Below, piece after piece: positions 21,945-32,006 of a stretch of 64,000 bases of DNA. The number at the start of each line of letters is the position of its first letter. The stretch's first letter is position 1. Below the pieces are notes generated by a model that was not told the origin of the DNA, made no database searches, and saw only the letters and a program-made list of their open reading frames with translations. Origin of the DNA: Carnegiea gigantea (Eukaryota > Streptophyta > Magnoliopsida > Caryophyllales > Cactaceae). The translations under genes were made by a program, and so were the position numbers. The stretch covers positions 374,001 through 438,000 of the forward strand of contig JAKOGI010000125.1 of assembly GCA_029747015.1 (NCBI GenBank), written 5' to 3'.

Positions 21945-22075
21945 AACAACAAACAACATCACTTCTTAGTATGGGTCTCGTTTTCGCAGAGTTTGGGGAG
22001 ATCCAAATATAGGCAACCTTACCTCAACCGGCATGACTGCTCGTTGAGAGGCTGATTCCAAAAGACCCACAAAAT
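21945..22075 (-). mobile_element. Au/TS-type SINE 3' portion, minus strand
   Basis: Reverse-complemented it reads CAGCCTCTCAACG...TAAGGTTGCCTATATTTGG...CCCCAAACTCTGCG..., ending in TTGTTTGTTGTTG. This is the 3' half layout of plant Au-like SINEs. The 5' (pol III) half is not clear. Confidence 0.5.
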
Positions 22076-22540
22076 AAGATTTTGTGAAAATATTTTATAG
22101 GAGAATAATTTTGTTGGTTACAAGTATGTGAATGTACACAGCTAAGTGTACATATAGAGAACCCATCTAGTGAGCACAAGTTATTAAAATGAGAGATGAG
22201 AACACAAATTATAGCCATTAATTTCCAATACAAGGGCTAAAACACATGTCACGTCATCATCCCCTACCCCCTCCCACAATCCTCATCCCCTTCCCAGTTC
22301 GCGACGTTGTTTTCACGAAGGAAACCGCCAGCCATTACAACGCACATTCAACATTGGCTACCGGCGGAAACCGTCGACATCCAGAAATTGTCGACCTTCG
22401 GTGCATATAGATCCACAACTGGCTGAAATTATCGACCTCCAAAATTATCGATCTCCGGCGAGCCTGAAGGTGGTTTATTTTGATGGATTCTCAACTTTAG
22501 GCCAAGTTCACATAATTTATAAAATTAGTGGAGATTTTTT
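22076..22540. other. Intergenic sequence
   Basis: Nothing recognised; a purine/pyrimidine-mixed stretch with repeated TCGACCTCC- and TCGATCTCC-like phrases at 22375-22460. Confidence 0.4.
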
Positions 22541-22544
22541 TTTG

Positions 22545-24198
22545 GAAAAAGTCAAATGACAATGAGGGCCTGGCTATGGTCTCCTGGGACAAAATCTGCC
22601 AACCCAAAAAGGTTGGGGGACTTGGACTTAGGAAAATGGTAGCAGTTAATAGCGCATTTCTAAGCAAATTAACCTGAAAATTGTTCCATAATCAGAGCCT
22701 GTGGGTGGAACAAATGCAGGCAAAATACTAAATTGACAAAAACTTCTTTGCTATTAAAGCCAAAAAGTACGACTCGTGGGCTTGGAAGTGTATACTTAAG
22801 AATCGACACCAATTTAGAAAAGGAGTAAGATGGAAAGTTGGTAACGGAACAAGTATTAATTTCTGACTTGACAATTGATGTGCAAATGATAGTTTAGCCA
22901 ATTTACTCAAGGTTATGGACCTCTCCCTCATTGATACTTCCCTTAAGGTATCACAGTTTTTAACGGAAAGTAAGAAATGGGATATTGCAAGACTCAGTTT
23001 ACTAGTTGACTCTGTCCATTTACAGTTGATTCTGGCAATACCTATCCCTACCAATTCAATTCTCGATTCTGCCTGTTAGGGACTCTCTGGCAATGGTCAG
23101 TTTTCTACTAAGACAGCAACTTGGGCGGCCCATGGGTTGGACCTTGTGAATCCACTTGTCTGGAAGTATAATTGGATTTGGAAATTAGACATCATGCCAA
23201 AGCAAAAAATTTTTCTTTGGCAAATTTGCCATACATCGCTTCCTACTAGAGGCACCTTAGTTCAAAGAGGCATGAGTATTGATTCTCGTTGCCCTTTTTG
23301 TCAATCGGAGACTGAAGATACGAATCATTTGTTTTTGAGATGTAACATTTCACAGGATTGTTGGAGATTAGCAGCTTTTCATGACTGGGTTAACACAAAT
23401 CTCCTCTTCAACCCACAAATTGGTCTATTATAAATGCTTAATGTTGCCAGAGCTGTCGGTCCTGCAGTCAATATGGATAGATAAGTCGCGCTGCGATGGA
23501 GTATATGGAAAACAAGGAACAACATGGTGTTTCGTAGTGAAACACCTAACCCAGGTACAACATTGATTAGAGCCAAAAAAGCTTCCGCCGAATGGCGTAT
23601 TAGACACAAACTAACACAAACAATTCAACCACCAAAACCACATCATTCAGCCATCAACCGGAAGAAGATATACCAGATAGCATGAAGGAAGCCACAAGGG
23701 GGGTTTATCAAAATCATCACAAGGTGCAGCAGGAGGTTTCATCATTCATAACTGGGAAGGGAAGTTCATTCAAGTATCAGCATTCAACTTAGGAGCATCC
23801 TCAATCTTGATAGCAGAAGTAACAGCTATGCGTAACGGAATCAAAGTCACAGTACAAGCAGGTTTCACTCATATTTACATAGAAGGAGACAACAAAACTC
23901 TCATTCAAGCCGTTCAAGGTCATATTCAATCGCCGTGGGAAATACAAGTACTCGTACAGGACATACTTGCTTATATTCAGTTATGTAATAAGGTTTTTAT
24001 TCATCATATTTTTAGAGAAGGTAATTGCGCAGCCGATTGGCCGGCAAAATTTGGTCATTCCTTCCATTCTATGGTTGTATGGAATGTGATTCCGCATAGG
24101 GACTTTCTTTCTTTTCTTTACGAGGATAATCTAGAGAGAACCCTTGAGAGAAGGCTGCTTAGATTGTAACACTTACCTTTCTTGCCAAAAAAAAAAAA
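22545..24198 (+). pseudogene. LINE (non-LTR retrotransposon) 3' half, decayed
   Basis: Broken frames carry the C-terminal reverse-transcriptase motif around WDKICQPKKVGGLGLR (22590-22640). A zinc-binding RT tail follows at 23137-23433 (WKLDIMPKQKIFLWQ, then CPFCQSETEDTNHLFLRC). A plant RNase H-like domain is at 23807-24169 (EVTAMRNGIKV, IEGDNKTLIQAV, HIFREGNCAAD). An A run at about 24187-24198 is the tail. Several stops and frameshifts; 5' truncated. Confidence 0.85.
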
Positions 24199-24664
24199 GG
24201 GTTCTACAGCGGCAAAGACGTCGGAAACAACGAAAATCCTATGCCAATAAGCATGTAAAATGGGCAAGGTTAACCGCAAGGGATAGCTTAAATTCTCGGC
24301 TTCAAATTTACGTGCGTACAATTTTAATCAAACGGGCACACAACAATTAATGATGCATATTAGTGATGCATAAGTTAAGTGAGGTTTTTTTTTCTTTGGG
24401 GGGGGGGGGGGAGAACAGAGGTAGCAAATACCGGGGAGAGATTGAGAGAAGACTCGAAGCTATGTTAAAATTGAAGCCCAACCGAAAAAGGCAAATTAGA
24501 TGGCCCGGGCCCATATGCCCATATGATGTACCGTGCACGCAGTGTTGATTTTTGCGGGCCAATATCAGCTTTTAAGATCCGAAAACGTGTCCCAGGACAA
24601 ATAAAAGAAAGGAAGACACAGTATAAAGAAAGCAATATTTGACAAAATATTACAAAAGTGTCTC
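24199..24664. other. Intergenic sequence
   Basis: Contains a G run near 24400-24412; no gene seen. Confidence 0.5.
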
Positions 24665-24667
24665 TAA

Positions 24668-25037
24668 AAGCAAATCCAGTAGTGAGCCTATCTTTTGGCT
24701 CATCAGTAGAGACTTATTACTACTACATTAGATTTTTTTTAACTTTTTTACTCACAATCCTCACTTTTTGCAGTGGAAGACTCACCACTTTGTCTCACCA
24801 AATAAAATAGTACTCATCAACCCACTATACAATATATAACTTTATTTTTTGAATTAAAAAAATGAAAAACTAATTAAAATAATCTTTAAAAAAATAAAAA
24901 AACCTCACGAGTTGGCTCTCCTGTCCAAGCCTCCCCATGAGGCACGAGTGACGAGGACGTCACTGCAGGTGCCTGCTGGTCTCACCCATTCTCTCTCTCC
25001 TCTATCTTAGCTCGCGAGGCATCCGTTGCGTTTGCTC
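24668..25037. mobile_element. Harbinger/Tourist-like MITE (370 bp)
   Basis: Ends AAGCAAATCCAGTAG and (reverse complement) GAGCAAACGCAACGG; TAA at 24665-24667 and 25038-25040. Related by end sequence to the element at 20452. Confidence 0.65.
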
Positions 25038-25040
25038 TAA

Positions 25041-26090
25041 TTGAACCATTTATTTGAATTTAGATCGGTGAACTCTTTTAATTTGACCTTTAAACAAAAT
25101 AAAACTAGTCATATCCAAGTATAATACCTTAGTCTTAAATTGTAAACAAATAGAAATTCATTTAATTATATATTAGATTTAAGAACTATTGAGTACGTAC
25201 CTGTTACTTCGTGAAATGGAAGTAGAAGACACTGTAAAGAGATATTTTTTCTTTATTCCGTATAATAACGAGAGCCCATATCCATCGTCCATATATGTAT
25301 ACATAATTTAGCTACTAATAATATAACACTTATCACAAGTATTTAAAATCCGTCGTTTATATATGGTTGACGAAACTCACGAAAGGGACAGGTGCCCATG
25401 TCAACGTGAATTCGAAGCGAGGGTGACTTTGATCCGTGTAGTAGTCACGTTGCATTTGAAGCCACTTCTACATCCTTCCAATTAATTAAGTATGAAAAAA
25501 AAAAAACAAAAATAAAGCCACAAAGATTGACTACGTTGTGATGAATTGTGGCATTCAAATTACCACAAACTAAGTCTGCCAAATAATGTTGAAAACCCAA
25601 TGAGTGTAAATATATTATTTGATGCTTATATGTAGCATAATTTGATTAAATAATGATGGGATAGCTCGTGAAAAATAAGCAAAAAGAATATTGCATCGGA
25701 ATCATTGTAAAATGTATTATAAATGGAATAAAGATAAATAGTCACACAAAAAAAAGAAAAAGAGAGATTTATTCTACTATACGTTCTTTTTGGTATTTTA
25801 AAATAAAAGATATAATTATTTTAGTTGATCGAAATAAGTAAAGCAGACTGACAAATGAAAACAAGACAGCAGTCGAGTTAAGATGCACGAGTATCTGAAC
25901 TACTGCTCGAAGGATTCAATCACATAATTAGTCAAGCCTTAAAAGGAGAAATTCAACCATTGTGGAAAATTTAGTAGCCAAGCGTAAAGTCTAAAATAAC
26001 ATTTGTACATTAATAATGTGGCAGGAAACAATTAATTATATTTATTCACAAGGTCATTGACCGTTAGAATAGTTAGCCGAAAGTGGGCGC
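25041..26090. other. Intergenic sequence
   Basis: AT-rich; no gene or bounded element recognised. Confidence 0.5.
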
Positions 26091-26094
26091 AACA

Positions 26095-26642
26095 TTAACA
26101 GTAACAACCAGTAGAGAAGCTGCTCATTTAGTCATATTATGTCAATTCCTTGGCTTGTTCAAATCTTCAACAGGAGCAGCTACCTGGCAAGGAAGCTTCA
26201 TCATGGCAGGTTCCCCTTTTTGAGACAAGCCCCAATTCCAATAGCATAAGTAACAGTAATAAGAGACGAAATCAAGGATGCACTATAAGTAGATCTTTAT
26301 CGGATTCAAGCTGCAGGTGATAAACAAATTGTCATTAAAACAATGCAAGCGCATATCATTACCCGTTGGGAGGCAGTTCCGATTCTTGAAGACATTAGGA
26401 GCATGATCTTCAACTGTGAATTTGTTTCATTCACTCATATTCATATCTACCGTGTAGATAATACAACAGCAGATTAGATGGTCAAATTTGGATGCTCACT
26501 TATAACTTCAAGTATTTCTATTTTTTTCTTCCCCACCTTCTCAGGAATTTCTTTTTATTGCCGTGGGAGACAACTTGGGTAGAATTCTTGCGAGAAGGGC
26601 AACTTAGTGTTTTGGTACTTGCATTTTCAAAAAAAAAAAAAG
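26095..26642 (+). pseudogene. LINE RNase H remnant, plus strand
   Basis: With stops, the translation follows the plant LINE RNase H pattern (VTVIRDEIKDAL, then GDKQIVIKTMQAHI, then HIHIYRVDNTTAD). An A run at about 26629-26641 is the 3' tail. Strongly decayed. Confidence 0.65.
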
Positions 26643-26644
26643 GC

Positions 26645-27041
26645 TAAACAATTCTCCGCATGCTGCCTTCACGGTAGACATGATGTATTTTTGAACAGAA
26701 GACGTCTTCTGAATGAAACGCTTAATATCTTGGACCATATTAGAAAATTGCCACGGTGCATGAATTTCACCTCGAACTGCTTGTATAAAGATCTTGTTAT
26801 TACCTTCAGTGATCAGATGCTTGTAACCATATTGAATGACCACAAGGACCCCATTCCTCATAGTCATTGGCTCTAGAATAAGAATGAATATTCCTCCCAG
26901 GTTGAAAGCCCTTGCTAATACGAACATGCCTATATGCCTGACTACCGATATATATGTGAGTAGAACAGCGTAATATGAGTTAATAATGTAGTAGGTAAAG
27001 GGAACTCTAATGTACACATGATTGTCATTCACTTGCCTCAC
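26645..27041 (-). pseudogene. LINE RNase H remnant, minus strand
   Basis: The minus-strand frame reads EPMTMRNGVLVVIQYGYKHLITEGNNKIFIQAV, again the LINE RNase H pattern, in inverse orientation and abutting the plus-strand copy. No separate tail is visible, so its 3' end was probably lost at the junction. Confidence 0.65.
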
Positions 27042-27781
27042 TAGCTTACGAGCATGACTCTTGACTATTGTTGTTTTAATTGATCTTGAATTTTCATAGA
27101 TTTTACTCTATTGTTTACTCCTTTTTTTTTTTAATAATTAACCATTGAATTTTATACTTTAAAATACGTAAAGAATCATCTAATATAATTTTTTAGATAA
27201 AGTTATGCATACGTATATACAAATTAAATTATTTACGATATAATCCTTTCTGTTTACATATTTCACAGTAAAATTTAGAAGAGACAATCTATTAAAATTC
27301 CATTACGTGTTTTTTTGGGGTTTTTTTTGGGGGGGGGGGATATCAGATATGCATGACATTGCTCATCCAATAATGCGGTGAAACCCACCGAATAATTGAA
27401 ATGATTTGTTCTATCCATAAACTCACCAAGTCACAATCCATCACACTCAAAGGATATGCTTTTCTTTTTGAAGGGAATCTTGCTTAATAAAACCTATAAA
27501 CTTTTAAAAACAACAGACAAAAAAGTGATTAATGTAGCAGTGGGATGAAGGAAGCTTTCAGAAAAGCGATTGAATTTTTATTGTATCCCATGAAAACCCA
27601 TTGAATTTTTCTTTCTTTCTTTGTTTTTTTAAACCTGGGTTTATGCAAAGGACAGCCATTGTATTTTTAATAATAAACAAAAACATAGGGCTTTGCAGAT
27701 TGCTAATGCTGGGGATGGCACCAGTGCTCCAATATCTGTACGTTGTCATAGGAACCCACTTCCTTCTGCTCATTGATTTCT
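27042..27781. other. Intergenic / upstream region of the GRAS gene
   Basis: AT-rich with T and G homopolymers near 27310-27340; no TATA box identified with confidence. Confidence 0.4.
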
Positions 27782-27796
27782 CTCTCTAGATCCCCT

Positions 27797-27827
<31 letters not shown>

Positions 27828-28239
27828 AGGGTATCTGCTTGTGTGTTCATATTCTCCTAAGGTTGCTCATCATCTATCCTCTTCTGGGTGTGTGCTGAGG
27901 TACTTCTTTTCTTTATGAATTTTTCATCTTTTGTTGTTTTGCTTGGTGTTTATGATTTTAGTTTATGTCTTTAAGATGAGATTTGCTCTTAATAGCAAGA
28001 TTTCTGAACTGGGTATTGATCCTTTTTGTGGTATATTTGTTGAATTTCATTAATTTGTGTATTGTGTTTAGCTTAAGTAACTCGCAGTGATCTAATTGAA
28101 GTTCGGGTTTTGAGAGTTTGATTAGGGTTTTCGGTACTGGAGTTAAAGGTTATAATAAGAATCGATGTTTGCTGATTTTTCCCTTTTTTTTTTTTGGGTT
28201 TCGATTTTGTGGGCAGTTATCTGTTTATGGTTTTTGCAA
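27782..28239 (+). other. 5' leader of the GRAS gene, probable leader intron
   Basis: A (CT)n tract (about 27802-27829) looks like a plant 5' UTR. A donor GAG|GTACTT at 27900 and an acceptor GGGCAG at 28216 would remove a 317-bp intron. That intron would also remove the in-frame ATG at 28165, supporting the start at 28240. Confidence 0.5.
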
Positions 28240-30552
28240 ATGGATCCGCAATTAGAGGAATTATATGGACCTTTACATCGAATCAAGTTCAATGATCTAA
28301 GGGTGCCAATTTTACCAAGTCGCAGTGTTGTTAATCCGCTGAAACTCCAAGATTCCAATTTGAATCCAGGTGTTTTAAATCCAAGTGTTGTGAATCCTCC
28401 TCCGTTGGTTGTCCCAAACCCAAATATTGATTTAGTCGTAGCATCTCACTATTCTGATATTGAGACAGCCCTGAACGAGGATTGTGATTTTAGTGATGTT
28501 GTTCTTAAGTATATTAATCAAGTTCTTATGGAAGAGGATGGGGGAGAGAAGCTTCATACTTATCATGAACCTTCAGTCATTGAGGCGACAGAGAAGTCAT
28601 TGTATGAGGCGCTTGGGCAGAGATATCCTCCTTCCGGAAACCAAAATCAGTTGCCAGATGTTGAGCATGACGGCCTGGCCACGAGCAGTGTTAGGCCTCG
28701 TAGTGGTGCAAGCAGTGTTAGGGCTTATAGCGGCGCAAGTGGTGGTAGTGGCCTCACAGGATATAGTTGGTATGGTGATCCTTATAATTGGAGTCCTCAA
28801 AATGTTGGGAATTTTACCATTTCCTCCTCGAAACCCTTATCATGCAGCTCATCAGATAGCTCGGGCAGATGGGTTAGTAACTGGAAGTCGAATTCTGATT
28901 CACAACTCAGCTCGGCCATTAATGCAAGTGGTTTGGTGGATGGGCCAGGGGACTCGCCTGTGAGTGCTCTTAGTGTGTCTGAAATATTCAATGACAGTCA
29001 GTCAATTTTACAGTTTCAGAAAGGATTTGAGGAAGCGAATAAATTTCTTCCAAAGAGTTCTTTGTACGTGGGTTTTACCGACAGGGCATCGCTTTCTCAG
29101 AAGGCAAACAATAGTGCCCAAGATTCGTTGGTCAATGCAGAGGATGTTACTAGGGGAAAGAAGCATCGCTATCCCGAAGAATTGCAGTCAGAAGAAGGGA
29201 GGATAAATAAGCAATCAGCTGTTTCCCTGGCAGCTGATGAGGCAGTTGTTAGGTCTGAAATGTTTGATAGGGTACTGCTTTGTAGTCGGGGAAAACATGA
29301 TGCTGCTCTCCGGGAAGCTTTACAAACTGAACTAAACAAGAATCTGCAAAATGCCCCAGTTAAGGGATCTAATGGTGGGAAAGGCCGTGGTAAGAAAGCG
29401 GGAAAAAAGAGGGATGTAGTAGACTTAAGATCCCTCTTAAGCCTGTGTGCACAAGCAGTTGCATCGAATGATCACAGGAGTGCAAATGACCTGCTTAGGC
29501 AAATTAGACAGCATTCTTCTCCTAGTGGGGATGGTAACCAAAGAATGGCACATTATTTTGCGGATGGTCTTGAGGCACGCCTTGCTGGTGTTGGAACTCC
29601 TATATATAACTGTCTTGTAACGGGTCCAGCATCGGCTGTAGATATCTTGAGAGCTTACCACATGTTTCTTGCCACATGCCCATTTAAGAAAATGGGAAAT
29701 TTCTTCTCTAATAGAACGATTATGGCTGTGGCAGAGAATGCAACATGTCTTCATATAATTGATCTCGGTATGGTGTATGGTTTCCAATGGCCTTGTCTAA
29801 TTCAGCGACTTTCATCTAGGCCTGGTGGGCCCCCCAAACTTCGAATAACCGGAGTAGATCTTCCACAACCTGGGTTCCGACCCGCCAAAAGAGTTGAGGA
29901 GACAGGGCGTCGCTTGAAGAACTATGCAGAGTCATTTAATGTGCCCTTCGAGTTCAATGCTATAGCAAAGAAGTGGGAAACACTTACCATTGAAGATCTC
30001 AAGATCAACAGCGATGAGGTGCTTGTTGTCAACTGTATGTTTAGGTTTAAACATATACCCGAGGAAACAGTGATCGTGGATTGCCCTAGGGATACTGTTC
30101 TTAACCTGATTGGGCGCATAAACCCAGCTGTTTTCATACAAGGAACTGTTAACGGGGCTTTCAATTCTCCCTTTTTCATAGCTCGATTTCGTGAGGCTCT
30201 ATTTCACTTCTCCACTCTGTTTGATATGCTAGAGGCAAACCTGCCAAGGGACATTAAAGAGAGGATGCTGATTGAGAAAGAGATATTTGGGAGGCAGGCA
30301 ATGAATGTGATTGCTTGTGAGGGTTTAGAGAGGATAGAAAGGCCAGAGACGTACAAGCAGTGGCAAGTCCGAAATGAAAGGGCGGGGTTTAGGCAGCTGC
30401 CCTTAGATCGCCAGACTGTGGAGATGGCTAAAAAGAGGGTGAAATCTGTCTATAACAAAGATTTCTCCATTGATGAAGACGGGCACTGGTTGTTGCAGGG
30501 ATGGAAGGGCAGAATTGTATATGCACTCACTACTTGGAAGCCTGCGGAGTAG
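28240..30552 (+). CDS. GRAS-family transcriptional regulator (SCL14/33/9-like)
   Basis: Intronless coding region of 770 residues. The N-terminus MDPQLEELYGPLHRI and the long acidic variable region are typical of the LISCL subfamily (SCL9, 11, 14, 30, 33), which acts in the nucleus as co-activators, SCL14 with TGA factors in detoxification. The GRAS domain starts near residue 393: first leucine-rich region VDLRSLLSLCAQAV, VHIID-type motif LHIIDLGMVYGFQWP (about 504-518), the PFYRE region FIARFREALFHFSTLFD, and a closing SAW motif WLLQGWKGRIVYALTTW (about 751-767). An in-frame ATG at 28165 would add 25 hydrophobic residues. It is rejected because homologues start at MDP and it lies in a probable leader intron. 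Family certain; member within LISCL unresolved. Confidence 0.93.
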   Translation: MDPQLEELYGPLHRIKFNDLRVPILPSRSVVNPLKLQDSNLNPGVLNPSVVNPPPLVVPNPNIDLVVASHYSDIETALNEDCDFSDVVLKYINQVLMEEDGGEKLHTYHEPSVIEATEKSLYEALGQRYPPSGNQNQLPDVEHDGLATSSVRPRSGASSVRAYSGASGGSGLTGYSWYGDPYNWSPQNVGNFTISSSKPLSCSSSDSSGRWVSNWKSNSDSQLSSAINASGLVDGPGDSPVSALSVSEIFNDSQSILQFQKGFEEANKFLPKSSLYVGFTDRASLSQKANNSAQDSLVNAEDVTRGKKHRYPEELQSEEGRINKQSAVSLAADEAVVRSEMFDRVLLCSRGKHDAALREALQTELNKNLQNAPVKGSNGGKGRGKKAGKKRDVVDLRSLLSLCAQAVASNDHRSANDLLRQIRQHSSPSGDGNQRMAHYFADGLEARLAGVGTPIYNCLVTGPASAVDILRAYHMFLATCPFKKMGNFFSNRTIMAVAENATCLHIIDLGMVYGFQWPCLIQRLSSRPGGPPKLRITGVDLPQPGFRPAKRVEETGRRLKNYAESFNVPFEFNAIAKKWETLTIEDLKINSDEVLVVNCMFRFKHIPEETVIVDCPRDTVLNLIGRINPAVFIQGTVNGAFNSPFFIARFREALFHFSTLFDMLEANLPRDIKERMLIEKEIFGRQAMNVIACEGLERIERPETYKQWQVRNERAGFRQLPLDRQTVEMAKKRVKSVYNKDFSIDEDGHWLLQGWKGRIVYALTTWKPAE

Positions 30553-31080
30553 CAAGTACTCTTATTAATCAATCCCAACTAGTCATATCGTGTTGTAGCT
30601 GACTTCATATGTGCACGCATCAAGTGTCATGTTCTTCTGACCTCCAAAGGATTAGGTAAAAGTCTACCAAAGCTCCTATTGCCCCTGACATTGTTTTCTT
30701 TTTTTGTTTGGGGGTTCCACCCTAGATCTGACAAAACTGAAACTCAAATCCCAGAGCAGAATGAACCCGACCAATGCCCTACCGAATATCCGGAGTAGGC
30801 TAACCCAATTTGAACTCAAAATCCTAGTTGACATGCACCGAACCGAATCGAACCAAAATACTTCCTTTAAAGTTGTCTTTGTTTGCAAGACAAGTTTATG
30901 AGACAAGACATCGACTAACCCAAAGTCTACTGAACTTAACCCCCCCCCCCCAAAAAAAAAAAGAGAATCAGTCCTTCAATCCGAAATTAGCCCAACCTGA
31001 ATGTGAACCCAGGTGACCCGTTTGACAAGTCATATCTAAATCGCACTATTTGTAGTTTGCCTTAACCAGAATTCAGCAAA
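30553..31080. other. 3' flank of the GRAS gene
   Basis: Contains a C run then an A run (about 30941-30962) and degenerate GAACCCGACC-like repeat text. The polyadenylation site is not clear. Confidence 0.35.
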
Positions 31081-31145
31081 CTTCTAGTGTGTTTGCGGAA
31101 ACAGCCTCTCGGCTTCGATGGGGTAAAGGCTGCATCGACCTTGGA
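31080..31145 (+). mobile_element. Au-type SINE fragment
   Basis: TTGCGGAAACAGCCTCTCGG...GGGGTAAAGGCTGCATCGACC is the central segment of Au-like SINEs. Ends not found. Confidence 0.45.
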
Positions 31146-31621
31146 TGCCTAGGTTAGTTTTTAGCATGTTCGGATCCTGTGTGTTGGCTGAATCGCCAAT
31201 AGCCAGTCGACCGTGGATGAGGGCTTGAATGCTTAGGTTAGTTTTGAAGTGAGGTTGAATTCCGTGTGTATCATATGTCTTTTATGGAATCCACTTCTTT
31301 TTTTGGAAGTTTTTTTTGTTTATTAAAAAGAAGTTTAGGTATGTTCTAAATTCTAATGTTCTGTAGTGAAAGAAAATGAAATCTCATATTATTTTTGTCA
31401 ATTGAGGCTTTTTTCTAAGGGAAATTTTTCAGATTAAACCAAACAGATCGTAGTTATCACACTTCAAAAAACAGGTGTAAAGTAATCCATAGTGGCAAGG
31501 GCTACTTTTGCAACTCGAAGGGGCCTATCTTGTCATTTTTAAAATATATTAAAATATAAGAAAAAGAAAGAAAATCTCGATCACGTTGGTGAATCCTGCT
31601 TCTGTCGATGCAGACATCATA

Positions 31622-31832
31622 GGGCCTATTCTTTTCGTAGGTAAATTGGAGTGGATAAAAGGGTGAAATAGGTTGAGGGTTGTGCGTTGAAATGGGTTAA
31701 AGTGGGTAGAAATTTTTTTATGTGATAAATTGAACTTGGTTAAAACAGTGGAAATAGGTTGAAGTGGATTGATAAGTTGAAGTGAGTTGGAGGTTGGTAT
31801 TTTAAAATTGACCCAAAAAAAAAAACAGGGCC
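31622..31832. mobile_element. MITE-like element (GGTTGAAGTRGG family), 211 bp
   Basis: Begins GGGCCTATTCTTTTCGTAGG and ends AAACAGGGCC. The interior holds GGTTGAGG/GGTTGAAGTGG units. Lies about 175 bp beyond the FZR3 stop codon and may fall in its 3' UTR. Confidence 0.55.
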
Positions 31833-32006
31833 ACAGTTCGTGGTTTTTTTTTGGGGGGGGGGGTGTGATGGTTTTGGAGACGCAAGAATTGTATTTTGTG
31901 ACTCCCATTTTGTAAATATTACAGAACGCACAAATTCACACTATACAAGATTCACAGGTCTCTAATGTGTACTGTCCTCTTATTTTGCTCTTAAACTGGA
32001 TATTCA

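Noticed and set aside
28165..28239. In-frame upstream ATG adding a 25-residue hydrophobic start to the GRAS protein
   Set aside because: Homologues start at MDPQ-like sequence, and 28165 falls inside a probable leader intron ending at 28216. A signal peptide would not fit a nuclear factor.
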